Counted from the first letter of the stretch, positions 8,414 through 18,793 are shown. The stretch: 64,000 bases of DNA from Firmicutes bacterium HGW-Firmicutes-14 (GCA_002840275.1 PHAB01000001.1:186001-250000); one strand, 5' to 3'. Made by a program: numbers and translations. The notes: generated by a model from the letters alone, not told the origin.

Positions 8414-9832
8414 TTGGGCAGGTCTCAAAAAATGCTCAAATCCTTTAAAAACTATCTGGATATTATTAGTTCCCTCGATTACGAAGAATTAAGGGACTGT
8501 ATCAATTCAGATGTTGTCTGGGATGACGGGCGGACACGGCGCAATCCCACAGCATATGAAATCTTTGCAACTCATGAACATTTGGATTTTGCCAAAGAAG
8601 ACATCTTTAAATTTTCCGGTATTATTCTGGACCTGGATGCCTTTGAAGCTTCTGCCAAAAAGGTGGAAGAAATCTGGCAGGCACGCCTGCCAAAGCTTTT
8701 CCCCGGCCATGAGTTTATTATTTACAAAGACAAAGATCTCAGGCAGGTTGCCTTCTGCCGAAAAAGGACAGGTGTAACCGACAACCCGGATGAAATAATT
8801 TCCTGCCTTGCCCATGAACACCATAATATTCGTTGGAATGCCCTCTTTTCAGCAATGGTATTCCCGCACCCCAAACTGGTACCCCATCTGCTGGAACGCC
8901 TTGATGATGACGACATATATAATGTCCTTAAGGCTATTATTGCCCTGGGAGCTTCCGGAGATGAAAAAGTTATCGATATTTTAAAGAAACGTTTTCTGAT
9001 TCTGGAAACAGGTCCTGAGGGGAAAAAATATATTAACGACTTTTTCGCCTATGACCTTTTCAGCACCATGATAAAGCTTGGGGATAAGGGATTCAAATCT
9101 GTCTTTGACCTGTTTACAAACTACAGGGACCTTGACATACATACCCTTGAGCATCTTTGTGAACTTATGGGCAAAACCGGCAAGTCCGAATGCCTGGATA
9201 TCCTGATGGAAATATACTTCAGTCATCCCGAAGCCGGTGAACCTGCCCTTACAGGACTCCTCAGCATGCAAAGAGCAGCACTGCCCCGGATTATCCCTTT
9301 TCTGAAAGATAAGTCTCCGGATATACGCAAAAAAGCCATAGGTTTTATCGCCAACTGTTTTATAAAAGATGCCCGGAAATACCTTCTTGAAGGACTCAGG
9401 GACAGAAACAGCCTTGTCAGGGAAGCAGCGGTTCACGGTATAGGGAGGTTTTACCACAGTACCCGTGAACAGGTATTGCTGGATACTCTTAATGACCGGG
9501 CCAATAATGTGCGGATAAGGGCCGTAGAAGCCCTGGGCAACCTGTTTGAGCCAAAACTCCTGCCGAGGTTTGAGGTGCTGTGCCTGGATAAAAATCCCCG
9601 GGTAAGGCATGAGGCAATGCGGGCAGTGGCATCCCTGGATTCAAAAGAAGGCCTGAACTTCCTGTTTGAATTATATGACCAGGTTCAGAGGCCTGATAAA
9701 ATCAGGATAATAGATTCCCTTTATGCCTATACCGGAGAATATTCACTCCTAAGGCCTATAATAGCCAAGGCCCTGGCGGAAGGGGACAAACGGATTGCCC
9801 GCGAGGTAAATGACCTTCTGGAATTGATATAA
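8414..9832 (+). CDS. HEAT-repeat protein
   Basis: About 472 aa. The N-terminal ~130 residues are not recognised. From about residue 130 to the end it consists of successive two-helix HEAT/PBS-lyase-like repeats, with units such as DKSPDIRKKAIGFIANC, DRNSLVREAAVHGIGRF, DRANNVRIRAVEALGNL and DKNPRVRHEAMRAVASL, each about 30 residues. Such solenoids bind proteins; no catalytic motif is seen. I chose TTG 8414 because GGAGGTG lies 7 nt before it. The in-frame ATG at 8372 has no ribosome site. It stands alone on the plus strand. Confidence 0.85.
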   Translation: MGRSQKMLKSFKNYLDIISSLDYEELRDCINSDVVWDDGRTRRNPTAYEIFATHEHLDFAKEDIFKFSGIILDLDAFEASAKKVEEIWQARLPKLFPGHEFIIYKDKDLRQVAFCRKRTGVTDNPDEIISCLAHEHHNIRWNALFSAMVFPHPKLVPHLLERLDDDDIYNVLKAIIALGASGDEKVIDILKKRFLILETGPEGKKYINDFFAYDLFSTMIKLGDKGFKSVFDLFTNYRDLDIHTLEHLCELMGKTGKSECLDILMEIYFSHPEAGEPALTGLLSMQRAALPRIIPFLKDKSPDIRKKAIGFIANCFIKDARKYLLEGLRDRNSLVREAAVHGIGRFYHSTREQVLLDTLNDRANNVRIRAVEALGNLFEPKLLPRFEVLCLDKNPRVRHEAMRAVASLDSKEGLNFLFELYDQVQRPDKIRIIDSLYAYTGEYSLLRPIIAKALAEGDKRIAREVNDLLELI

Positions 9833-9877
9833 CGGCTGAAAGGCCTTTCACTTAGAGCTCATTAAATCAGGTATTAG

Positions 9878-10012
9878 CAGCAGGACCAGGCCGGTATATT
9901 CCACGCTCCGGGCGAAATCTCCATCGGGAACGGCTCCCGCCATTTTCAGCCAGGCGGGTCACCGACCGATGGACGATTTAAGCCCCGCTTAGGAACATAT
10001 CGGCCTGGTCCT
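9878..10012. repeat. Structured intergenic element, copy A
   Basis: About 135 bp closed by GGACCAGGCCG / CGGCCTGGTCC. Inside are CCACGCTC, a stem TCCATCGG / CCGATGGA, a stem CCCGCC / GGCGGG and CGCTTAGGA. A second copy with the same order of elements but different stem sequences lies at 31383-31497. The paired arms differ between copies while the internal-loop bases are kept. Strand is unknown. Confidence 0.7.
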
Positions 10013-10071
10013 TTGTTAAAAGCGTTTTCTCAACAAGCTCTAAAAAGAGGGGACTTTTATTTCAAAGTAAA

Positions 10072-10323
10072 ATGGGGGCGAATAAGTAATTGAACTAAGG
10101 CAGCCACCATAATAATTTTGCTTAAATCCAGGGAGGGACAGATGTGTTCCGGAAGGACGGTCTGATGTCCGTCTGTCCAACATGGCAGCTCTTAGCGCTA
10201 AAGCGCTAAGAGCTGCCATGTTGGGTAACAGACTGAATCGTTGCCGTCCTGAAGGAATATATCTGTCCCTCCCTGTTTTACATAACAAAATAATGGGAGC
10301 CCCAGTTACTTATGGGCCCCCAT
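10072..10323. mobile_element. Hairpin element (MITE-like) with 23-bp perfect core palindrome
   Basis: The whole 252 bp folds back on itself. The core is a perfect 23-bp inverted repeat (10177-10199 with 10202-10224, loop AA) containing AGCTCTTAGCGCT. Around it AGGACGG pairs with CCGTCCT, then CAGGGAGGGACAGAT (10129-10143) pairs with ATCTGTCCCTCCCTG (10260-10274). The ends ATGGGGGC and GCCCCCAT close it. It encodes no protein and ends 8 bp from the groEL stop. The long terminal inverted repeats and lack of coding suggest a miniature transposable element; a double terminator is the alternative. Confidence 0.65.
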
Positions 10324-10330
10324 TGTTATA

Positions 10331-11980
<1,650 letters not shown>

Positions 11981-12004
11981 TTAAACTGTTTTGTTTTCCG
12001 GTGC

Positions 12005-12292
12005 CTATTCAACAATGGCAAGAATGTCTCTTTCGTTCAGGATCATGCACTCTTCGCCGTCAATCTTGATCTCATTACCGGCATACTTGGAATAAATGAC
12101 CTTATCGCCGACCTTAACCTCCAGTTCCACCTTCTGGCCGTTTTCCAAAAGCTTGCCGCTGCCAACGGCAAGTATTTCCCCCTGCTGTGGCTTTTCCTTA
12201 GCAGTATCGGGAAGTACGATTCCACTTGCGGTTTTTTCTTCTGCAGCCAGCGGTTTAATCAGGATCCTGTCACCCAAAGGTTTGACTTTCAT
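12005..12292 (-). CDS. groES: Co-chaperonin GroES
   Basis: A 95-aa co-chaperonin that caps the GroEL cage. It shows the beta-barrel start [15 protein letters not shown], the mobile loop [20 protein letters not shown] and the roof region. Length is standard. AAAGGAGGGG precedes ATG 12292. It is the first gene of the groESL operon, with CIRCE and a promoter immediately upstream, so heat-shock control by HrcA is expected (hrcA itself is not in the window). Confidence 0.98.
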   Translation of the reverse strand: MKVKPLGDRILIKPLAAEEKTASGIVLPDTAKEKPQQGEILAVGSGKLLENGQKVELEVKVGDKVIYSKYAGNEIKIDGEECMILNERDILAIVE

Positions 12293-12339
12293 TCATTAAC
12301 CCCTCCTTTTATAATGTTTGTTTAGTTTTTGATTTGTTG

Positions 12340-12366
12340 TTAGCACTCACTTTAGTTGAGTGCTAA
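12340..12366 (-). promoter_or_regulatory. CIRCE operator of groESL
   Basis: A perfect CIRCE: TTAGCACTC, 9-nt spacer, GAGTGCTAA. This is the HrcA repressor site. It lies about 50 nt upstream of the groES start, at or just after the expected transcription start. Confidence 0.97.
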
Positions 12367-12378
12367 TACACTATTTAT

Positions 12379-12406
12379 AATATAATAATGAGAATTGGAA
12401 AATCAA
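12379..12406 (-). promoter_or_regulatory. Probable groESL promoter
   Basis: On the minus strand TTGATT (12401-12406) and TATATT (12379-12384) are separated by 16 bp, and CIRCE follows directly. The AT-rich stretch allows neighbouring -10 choices. Confidence 0.6.
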
Positions 12407-12584
12407 CCATGTATATTCAGGAAAATTCCAGGGTTTTTCTCCAAAATCTCATTATATTTCAGCATTACCTTGTTTTTCTTCTAATAACACCTTATTTCTT
12501 TGTGAAGGCATTTTTGCAGCAGGAAGATACATCCACACAAAATATTAATTACCAGTTAACGTCAATTATATACATTTATATAGG

Positions 12585-12628
12585 TAAAAATTAACCTTAC
12601 TGCCCTTGTTTTAAAGGGGAGTAAGGTT
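12585..12628 (-). terminator. Intrinsic terminator of the molybdenum cofactor operon
   Basis: AACCTTACT (12593-12601) pairs with AGTAAGGTT (12620-12628). An inner CCCTT/AAGGG stem extends it, and AATTTTTACC follows on the minus strand. It lies about 40 nt past the mogA/moaB-type stop. Confidence 0.85.
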
Positions 12629-12665
12629 GTATATTCTGTGTTTATCACCGAGCACATCTTCAATA

Positions 12666-13154
12666 TCATCGTGCACATTCGGAAGCGGTGCCTTTAAGGA
12701 TATCAAGCCCGTGAGGCAGGGCCGGCAGGATCCATCCCAAGTTTTCCCTGACTGCCTTTGGGCTGCCGGGAAGATTGATAATCAGGGTTTGTTTCCTGAT
12801 ACCGGCCGTAGCCCGGGAGAGGACGGCTTTTGGAGTTATCCTGTAACTCTCCATCCTCATAATTTCAGGAATGCCCGGGACCAGGCGGTCAATAACCGCC
12901 AGGGTCGCTTCAGGAGTGACATCCCGGGGGCTGAACCCGGTCCCCCCGGTAGTAAATATAAGGTCCAGCTTCTTTATGTCGGTGAACTCTACCAGCTTGG
13001 CCTGAATTAACTCCCTGTCGTCAGGGACAACGCTGTATTCCAGCACTTCTCCCTTGATTTTGGCCACTTCCTCCCTAATAACCCCGGCGCTCACGTCTTC
13101 CCGCTCGCCCCGGCTTCCCTTGTCACTGGCAGTTATTATTCCCACCTTGTACAT
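12666..13154 (-). CDS. mog: MogA/MoaB-family molybdopterin adenylyltransferase
   Basis: A 162-aa protein of the family that adenylylates molybdopterin before metal insertion. The MPT-binding motif TTGGTGFSPRDVTPEA (residues about 68-83) and the LPGSPKAV motif near 128-135 are both present, and length is normal. Whether it is functionally MogA or the related MoaB cannot be settled by sequence alone. It overlaps the MOSC gene by 32 nt and is the last gene of the operon. Confidence 0.93.
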   Translation of the reverse strand: MYKVGIITASDKGSRGEREDVSAGVIREEVAKIKGEVLEYSVVPDDRELIQAKLVEFTDIKKLDLIFTTGGTGFSPRDVTPEATLAVIDRLVPGIPEIMRMESYRITPKAVLSRATAGIRKQTLIINLPGSPKAVRENLGWILPALPHGLDILKGTASECAR

Positions 13155-13599
13155 CTGCAGCTACCTCCCGGATTTGAATTGTGTCCCCTGCCTTAACCGG
13201 CCCGCCTTGCAGTACCTTTATAAATATACCTTCCCTGGGCATTACACAATCACCGGCCTGGTAGTATATGGCACACCGGTCATGACATACCTTTCCTATC
13301 TGGGTGACCTCTCCCAGGGCATCAGGCCCGATCTGCAGCTTGGTTCCCACGGGCAGGTCAACCAATACCAGCCCTTCAGTAGTGAGGTTTTCCGCAAAAT
13401 CCCCGGGGTGGACATCCAACCCCTTGGCCCTCATCTTGTCAATACTCTCGATTGCCAGCAAGCTTACCTGCCTGTGCCAGTCACCGGCATGGGCGTCGTC
13501 TTCCAACCCATGTCCGGCAAGAAGGACCCCTTGACCAATATTTTTCTTCCTCATACCCTTTTTTTCACTTGTACAGACTGCTACTATCTTCCCCGCCAT
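13123..13599 (-). CDS. MOSC-domain protein
   Basis: A 158-aa protein made of one MOSC (molybdenum cofactor sulfurase C-terminal) domain. It has the conserved histidines in the [17 protein letters not shown] region and [11 protein letters not shown] followed by [20 protein letters not shown]. The cysteine in the latter is the usual conserved MOSC cysteine. Stand-alone MOSC proteins are thought to carry sulfur for cofactor modification. It overlaps moaC by 16 nt and mog by 32 nt, so it is fully embedded in the cofactor operon. Confidence 0.9.
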   Translation of the reverse strand: MAGKIVAVCTSEKKGMRKKNIGQGVLLAGHGLEDDAHAGDWHRQVSLLAIESIDKMRAKGLDVHPGDFAENLTTEGLVLVDLPVGTKLQIGPDALGEVTQIGKVCHDRCAIYYQAGDCVMPREGIFIKVLQGGPVKAGDTIQIREVAADVQGGNNNCQ

Positions 13600-14084
13600 G
13601 TCCCTTCACCTTCTCTCACGTAATGTCCGCTTTTTCCTCCCGTCTTCTCCGCCAATCTGATGTTCTCAATGACCATGTCCTTATCTATGGCCTTACACAT
13701 ATCATATATCGTCAGTCCGGCAACAGATACAGCTGTCATGGCCTCCATCTCAACCCCCGTTTTCCCCGTAACTTTGACTGTAGCCTGAATTTCAATCCTG
13801 GATTCCTTTTCATTTAGGCTGAAATCCAGGTCAACTCCGGTTATAAAGAGCGGGTGGCACATGGGGATGATGGTCCCGGTCCTTTTAGCCGCCATAATTC
13901 CTGCAACCTGGGCCACTGCCAGGACATCTCCCTTGGCAATTCCGCCTTCTTTCACAGTCCGCAGGGTTTCAGGTTTCATCCTGACCTCTCCCCTGGCTAC
14001 CGCAACCCTCACTGTCTCATCCTTACCCGTGACATCAACCATCCTGGCCCGTCCTTCAGGATTGAAGTGGGTTAGCTCCTCCAT
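13584..14084 (-). CDS. moaC: Cyclic pyranopterin monophosphate synthase
   Basis: A 166-aa enzyme acting with MoaA to turn GTP into cyclic pyranopterin monophosphate. Motifs are [33 protein letters not shown] (residues about 76-81) and [23 protein letters not shown]. The family's active-site lysines and histidine are in these blocks. GGAAGGAGG precedes ATG 14084. It sits 18 nt after moaA. Confidence 0.97.
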   Translation of the reverse strand: MEELTHFNPEGRARMVDVTGKDETVRVAVARGEVRMKPETLRTVKEGGIAKGDVLAVAQVAGIMAAKRTGTIIPMCHPLFITGVDLDFSLNEKESRIEIQATVKVTGKTGVEMEAMTAVSVAGLTIYDMCKAIDKDMVIENIRLAEKTGGKSGHYVREGEGTWRGR

Positions 14085-14102
14085 AAAAATGCCTCCTTCC
14101 CT

Positions 14103-15083
14103 TTACCCGCCAATCTGGTTCATAACCCTCCGGTTGCCCCGCCATCCGGACTGCTGCATATCGTGCTTCTCCGGCTTACTGTTAACCGCTGTCCGGATAA
14201 TATCGGCAAGTTCCGGTTCAGATGCCCCGTTCCGCAGCGGTGTCCTGAGGTCTATTTCCGCGGGGGAATGCAGGCACGGCCGCAGGCAGCCTTCTGCCGT
14301 GAGACGAAGCCGGTTGCACTCTGAACAGAAATGACTGCTTATCGGGCTGATAAACCCAATGGTGCCGGGGGCGCCGGGAACCCTGTAATATCTTGCCGGG
14401 CCGCTGCCCCTGACTTCCTTTTCGGGAATTATCTCATGTTTCCCGCTGACATATTCAACCAGTTCGGCAGTTGAAACATAACTGTCACCGGCCCATGCAT
14501 CACTCTCACCAATGGGCATCAGTTCTATAAACCGGACGTGTACCGGCATTTTACACGTCAGGGCGATAAAATCATCTATTTCATCATCATTGAAGCCCCT
14601 GATAACCACCGTATTGGTCTTTACCGGATCGAAGCCGGTTTCCAGGGCTGTTTCTAATCCCAGCCAGGCCTTGCTCAGCTGACCGCCCCTGGTTATTTTC
14701 GCAAATTTCCCGGGAGAAAGAGTGTCCAGGCTGATATTCACTCTTTTCAGCCCGGCCTTTTTCAGCCCGCCAGCCATATCCGGCAGAAGCAGCCCATTGG
14801 TGGTCAGGGCAATATCATCTATCTGGGGAACATTATTTATCATGTCTACAAGTTCGATAATTCCTTTCCTGACAAGGGGCTCCCCCCCTGTCAGGCGGAC
14901 CTTTTTGATGCCAACTAATGCGGCGCTCCGGACGATTTTTTCTATCTCCTCCAGGCGAAGGATATCGTCATGGGGAGCCAGTTCGACCCCTTCCTTAGGC
15001 ATGCAATATATACACCTCAGGTTGCATTTATCGGTCACCGATATCCTTAAGTAATTAATATTCCGTTCAAAGGTGTCATACAT
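14103..15083 (-). CDS. moaA: GTP 3',8-cyclase (radical SAM)
   Basis: A 326-aa radical SAM enzyme for the first step of molybdopterin synthesis. With ATG 15083 as start the SAM cluster cysteines are C20, C24 and C27 (CNLRCIYC). The second [4Fe-4S] set is at the C-terminal end (HFCSECNRLRL and GCLRPCL). The protein ends in Gly-Gly, which MoaA needs for activity. GGTGAG lies about 8 nt before ATG 15083. An in-frame start at 15116 would overlap the previous gene by 17 nt. Confidence 0.96.
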   Translation of the reverse strand: MYDTFERNINYLRISVTDKCNLRCIYCMPKEGVELAPHDDILRLEEIEKIVRSAALVGIKKVRLTGGEPLVRKGIIELVDMINNVPQIDDIALTTNGLLLPDMAGGLKKAGLKRVNISLDTLSPGKFAKITRGGQLSKAWLGLETALETGFDPVKTNTVVIRGFNDDEIDDFIALTCKMPVHVRFIELMPIGESDAWAGDSYVSTAELVEYVSGKHEIIPEKEVRGSGPARYYRVPGAPGTIGFISPISSHFCSECNRLRLTAEGCLRPCLHSPAEIDLRTPLRNGASEPELADIIRTAVNSKPEKHDMQQSGWRGNRRVMNQIGG

Positions 15084-15099
15084 GATCGGCTCACCCTTT

Positions 15100-17034
15100 C
15101 TAACTTCTGTGGACAACCTGGCCTGTCGAACGCATACTGTATCCTCCCAGCTTCTCTACTGCTGCCCGGAATTCAGGGTCAGCAAATACTTCCTTAAGGG
15201 TAGTAATATGCGGAGTATCCCAGTAAATTTCAGGTATAACCAGGTCATAACGTTCCTCGGTAACCGGTACAAAGTCAAGATTCAGGGCATTGGCCGCCGC
15301 CCTGATACCCAGCCCCACATCGGCGCTGCCCCCGGCTACAGCCGCGGCAACCGCCATATGGGTATATTCTTCTCTTTCATACCCGTCAACCATTTCAGGG
15401 TCAATATCCTCATTTTTAAGGTTATAATCCAGAAGCAGCCTGGTACCGGCGCCTTTCTGCCGGTTGACAAACCTCATCGCCGGCCTGGCCAGGTCAATGA
15501 ATGTCCTGACACTGCGGGGATTCCCCCTGGGGACAATGAACCCCTGTTCCCGGAAAAGCAGGTTTACCACAACTACCGGTACCCCAGGGAGCAGTTTACT
15601 GATGTAAGAAATATTATACTCCCCGGTTTCCTCATCCAAAAGGTGGACCCCTGCCAGGTGAGCCTCACCCCGCCTCACAGCCAGCAGTCCTCCCAGACTC
15701 CCGACATGAGCTGAGGAAAGACTGCGGTCCGGATGCAGCCTCTTAAGAAAGTTCCCCAGTATATCCAGGGACACGTCGTGACTGCCGATTATCACCGTTG
15801 TATTTGCTATTTCGTTCCTGTCGCGCAAAAGCTCTATTTCTATTTCTTCCCCGGCCTCGAAACCCTCCATGAACCGGGGAACCCTGACTATCCCGTCAGC
15901 CCTGATCATGGAAGTAATAACCCCTGCTCCCCTGGAAACAGGGGTAACCACTGTCCGGTCACCAACTCTTCCCAGTTTCACCCGGACAAATTCATCCACC
16001 CCCTGGGCTGACACCAGCTTTCGGGACAATGTTCCCTTAATCATTGTCCTTGCCGGTGAAGGAATTCCTGCCTTCATTTCAATAACCGGCTTCAAAAACA
16101 ATTCACAGTCCAGTATTGCCGATACAGGATAACCGGGTATGCCAAGGACAGGTTTACTGTCTATAACACCCAAAACCACCGGCTTTCCCGGTTTGACAGC
16201 CACACCGTGGACAGCCACTTCTCCCAGTTCCCCGATAATTGCGGAGGTGAAATCCTCGGAACCCGCAGATGACCCTGCATTGATAACTACAATATCTGCT
16301 GATGAAACTGCCTCTTGCACTGCATGTTTCAGTTCATCATAACTGTCAGCGGTGATTTCGTAACGGACCGGCTTTCCTCCCCACTCCTCCACAAGGCCTC
16401 CGATGACCCGGGAATTGTACTCAATTATATCCCCCGGCTTTAGGTCTGAACCGGGCTGGACCAGTTCAGTCCCCGTGGGCAGCACCGCCACAACCGGGCA
16501 GGGCCTGACTGGTATCTCCGTCACCCCGCCTGCCAGGATCCCTCCTATGTCCACTGGGCGCAGGCGGTGATTGGCAGGAACGATCATTTCCGTTGCCACA
16601 ATATCCTCACCCAGAGGGCGCACATGCTGCCATGGAGAAGCCGCAGCTATTATTTCAATCTCTTCCTCTGTGCGGAAATGCACCTGTTCAATCATGATTA
16701 CAGCATCACAACCCGGCGGCAAAGGGTCACCTGTATCCACAGGAAACGCCTTTTCACCTATCCGCAGGTTAACCGGGGTGGTTTCTGTGGCCTTAAAAGT
16801 TTCAGCAGCCGCAACCGCCATCCCGTCCATGGCTGAAGCGTGATAATGGGGTGATGACGACCGGGCAAAAACCGGTTCAGCCGTAACCCGGCCCAGGGCG
16901 TCATCGGCCGGGATGTATTCAGTGCCCTGGTAATCCACGGCCCCCTTATCCCGGAGCAGGTTAAAATATTTGTTTAATGCCTCATCCAGAGGAGTATTAT
17001 CAAGATAGATGTTTCTCTTGACCAATTCCTTCAC
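15100..17034 (-). CDS. MoeA-like protein fused to a periplasmic-binding-like domain
   Basis: A 644-aa two-part protein. Residues 1-410 are a full MoeA molybdotransferase: DALGRVTAEPVFA, HYHASAMDGMAV, the MPT-binding INAGSSAGSEDF and PGKPVVLGV, then LGIPGYPVSAI. Residues about 415-640 form a substrate-binding-protein-like domain (COG1910 type), beginning IIGSHDVSLDILGNF and containing VPRGNPRSV and FVNRQKGAGTRLLLD. There is no signal peptide, so this domain probably senses or delivers oxyanion or cofactor in the cytoplasm. The fusion is known in anaerobes; its exact role is not established here. It lies 14 nt after the plain moeA. Confidence 0.92.
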   Translation of the reverse strand: MKELVKRNIYLDNTPLDEALNKYFNLLRDKGAVDYQGTEYIPADDALGRVTAEPVFARSSSPHYHASAMDGMAVAAAETFKATETTPVNLRIGEKAFPVDTGDPLPPGCDAVIMIEQVHFRTEEEIEIIAAASPWQHVRPLGEDIVATEMIVPANHRLRPVDIGGILAGGVTEIPVRPCPVVAVLPTGTELVQPGSDLKPGDIIEYNSRVIGGLVEEWGGKPVRYEITADSYDELKHAVQEAVSSADIVVINAGSSAGSEDFTSAIIGELGEVAVHGVAVKPGKPVVLGVIDSKPVLGIPGYPVSAILDCELFLKPVIEMKAGIPSPARTMIKGTLSRKLVSAQGVDEFVRVKLGRVGDRTVVTPVSRGAGVITSMIRADGIVRVPRFMEGFEAGEEIEIELLRDRNEIANTTVIIGSHDVSLDILGNFLKRLHPDRSLSSAHVGSLGGLLAVRRGEAHLAGVHLLDEETGEYNISYISKLLPGVPVVVVNLLFREQGFIVPRGNPRSVRTFIDLARPAMRFVNRQKGAGTRLLLDYNLKNEDIDPEMVDGYEREEYTHMAVAAAVAGGSADVGLGIRAAANALNLDFVPVTEERYDLVIPEIYWDTPHITTLKEVFADPEFRAAVEKLGGYSMRSTGQVVHRS

Positions 17035-17048
17035 CTGCCTGGTTCTGA

Positions 17049-18287
17049 TTAAAAAAGTATGACTTTAACATGTTCCCCTGCTTCCAGACCCTCTTTTTCC
17101 GAAGGGATGACAACCACTCCGTCAGCCCTGACCATGGTGGTAATCAACCCTGATTTGCCTAACACAGGCTCTGCCGTAACTTTGCCATCCTCTTCCCTGA
17201 CAGTAACTCTGATATAGTCCTTCCTGCCGCTGGCAGAGGCCATGCTCCGGCCTATGACCGCTTTCACGGTCCGGCGTTGGAGAGGTGTGAACCCCAACCC
17301 GCAAAATGCCCTGACCAGCGGGACCAGAAAAATGTCCGCCAAGACCATGGCTGATGCAGGGTGTCCGGGCAGCCCAATAACCGGCTTTCCGGAAACCACT
17401 CCCAAGATGGTCGGTTTCCCCGGTTTTACCGAAACCCCGTGAACAAGGACACCGGGGTCTCCCAGGGAATTAATAATTGCTGAAGTGACATCCCTGGACC
17501 CGACTGAACTGCCGCCGGAGATAATTATTATATCTGTTTCCTGTACAGCAATTTTAACAACCTCTTCAAGACGCGAGAATTCATCCGGGATTATTCCATA
17601 CCTGACAGCCTGTCCCCCGGATTCCTCCACGAGGCCAGCAATGGCAACAGAGTTAATATCCCTTATCTGCCCCGGCCCGGGTTCCTGGTCAGGGCCGACC
17701 ACTTCATCCCCGGTTGATAGTATACCTACACTGGGTTTTTGCACTACCTGACAGGCAGTAATTCCGATACCGGCCATGGCACCCATTTCCTGCGGCCTGA
17801 TAAGGGTACCGGCCCTGATTAACTCCTGCCCGGCACAGATATCTTCACCCCTGCGCACGGTATTTTCTCCCGGCGCAACCGGCCTGTTAACAAGGATGGT
17901 CGTGCTGTCCAGTTCTTCCGTATATTCTACCATAACCACCGCATCAGCCCCTTCGGGGAGCATCCCTCCGGTGGCAATCCTTACAGCACTCCCAGGTTTC
18001 ACTGCAGCTGAAGCATCCCTGCCCATAAAGACCTCTCCCGTGATTTGCAGCATAGCGGGCATGGCTTCCGAAGCGCCAAAGGTGTCCCTGGCCCGTACGG
18101 CAAACCCATCCATGGTGGAGCGGCCGAAACCGGGGACATCCACATCAGAAATAACATCACCAGCCAGAACCCGGCCAAGGGCTTGGTGAATCGGAAGCGT
18201 TTCGGCCTTGATTTGAGGTATCGAAATATGTTCTTTAAAGGCTTCCCATGCCTGTTCCACAGACATGAGCTTAAACAGTTCGGTCAT
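17049..18287 (-). CDS. moeA: Molybdopterin molybdenumtransferase MoeA
   Basis: A 412-aa enzyme inserting molybdate (or tungstate) into adenylylated molybdopterin. Domains are in the usual order: ALGRVLAGDVISDVDVPGF, FGRSTMDGFAV, the central ILSTGDEV, ISGGSSVGSRDVTSA, then KPGKPTILG and GLPGHPASAM. I chose ATG 18287 because GGAGG lies 5 nt upstream; an earlier ATG at 18302 has none. This is the first large gene of the operon, 80 nt after the 59-aa gene. Two MoeA proteins in one operon may divide molybdenum and tungsten work; that is inference. Confidence 0.96.
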   Translation of the reverse strand: MTELFKLMSVEQAWEAFKEHISIPQIKAETLPIHQALGRVLAGDVISDVDVPGFGRSTMDGFAVRARDTFGASEAMPAMLQITGEVFMGRDASAAVKPGSAVRIATGGMLPEGADAVVMVEYTEELDSTTILVNRPVAPGENTVRRGEDICAGQELIRAGTLIRPQEMGAMAGIGITACQVVQKPSVGILSTGDEVVGPDQEPGPGQIRDINSVAIAGLVEESGGQAVRYGIIPDEFSRLEEVVKIAVQETDIIIISGGSSVGSRDVTSAIINSLGDPGVLVHGVSVKPGKPTILGVVSGKPVIGLPGHPASAMVLADIFLVPLVRAFCGLGFTPLQRRTVKAVIGRSMASASGRKDYIRVTVREEDGKVTAEPVLGKSGLITTMVRADGVVVIPSEKEGLEAGEHVKVILF

Positions 18288-18367
18288 GGTAGCCTCCGTC
18301 ATGTCAAGAAATTTTATCTGCTTATGAGAGGTTGATATATATCAGCCCTCATAAAACAAATTTTTTT

Positions 18368-18547
18368 CTAGAAACAGCCGAGCCGACAGTTCTTAATCTT
18401 TATCTTAAGTTCGTCAGCCGCTTTTCCTATAATAAGCGGGTCCACTTTAAGCTTTTCAGCCAGGTCGTGGGCAGCAGCACATGATAACCTTCCTTCCGGC
18501 GCGGCTTCCTTCACGGCTTCCAGTATCTCAGGAGAAATCTTGTCCAT
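18368..18547 (-). CDS. 59-aa conserved-looking protein of the molybdenum cofactor operon
   Basis: A short ORF not found by length filters. It starts at ATG 18547 with a strong GGAGG 9 nt upstream and codes for 59 residues, beginning MDKISPEILEAV and ending KIKNCRLGCF. It is helical and charged, with a C-terminal Cys-x4-Cys pair and an ADELKIKIK strand, and has a winged-helix-like pattern. It is the first gene after the candidate riboswitch and its terminator, and moeA follows. The strong ribosome site and operon position support it as real. A small DNA- or metal-binding protein is possible; no function is assigned. Confidence 0.75.
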   Translation of the reverse strand: MDKISPEILEAVKEAAPEGRLSCAAAHDLAEKLKVDPLIIGKAADELKIKIKNCRLGCF

Positions 18548-18568
18548 TACATATACCTCCTCAGCTTC

Positions 18569-18597
18569 AAAAAAATAAATACACCCGGAGAGGGTGT
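18569..18597 (-). terminator. Regulatory terminator in the cofactor operon leader
   Basis: ACACCC and GGGTGT enclose a 5-nt loop, followed on the minus strand by ATTTATTTTTTT. It sits between the aptamer-like region and the first ribosome site, the position of an expression platform. Confidence 0.8.
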
Positions 18598-18599
18598 AA

Positions 18600-18735
18600 T
18601 AATCACACAGCCGATCTCCTTTCCAATACGGGAGGCACCCGGGTTTCCCCCGGTACCCTTAACCGGCAGCAACCGGTCTCGGCCTATGGGCCATAACTTT
18701 TCGTCACAGGCCTGCAGGCTCGGAGTATCTGTTAT
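18600..18735 (-). ncRNA. Candidate Moco/Tuco-type riboswitch
   Basis: A 135-nt structured leader. On the minus strand ACAG..CTCC at its start pairs with GGAG..CTGT at its end (P1). Inside are stacked hairpins: GCCTGCAGGC, GTGAC-GAAAA-GTTAT flanked by GGCC pairs, CCGG-TTGCTG-CCGG, and a GC-rich ACCGGG/CCCGGGT arm. It lies between a clear promoter and a terminator at the head of a molybdenum cofactor operon, the usual place for the Moco RNA. The family call rests on context and architecture; I could not run a covariance search. Confidence 0.65.
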
Positions 18736-18764
18736 TCAAGAAAATTAGTGCTTACTATTTAAAT

Positions 18765-18793
18765 ATTATACATCTTTAAGTGCTATTTCGCAA
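18765..18793 (-). promoter_or_regulatory. Promoter of the molybdenum cofactor operon
   Basis: Minus strand TTGCGA (18788-18793), 17-bp spacer, TATAAT (18765-18770). The expected start is just upstream of the structured leader. Confidence 0.8.

Noticed and set aside
9878-10012. Structured element as a twister or similar ribozyme
   Set aside because: A short CTAAGCG-like string recalls some ribozyme cores, but the expected multi-stem junction and pairing are not there.
12388-12594. 68-aa plus-strand ORF upstream of groES
   Set aside because: It spans the groES promoter region, has no ribosome site and its composition is plain AT-rich spacer.
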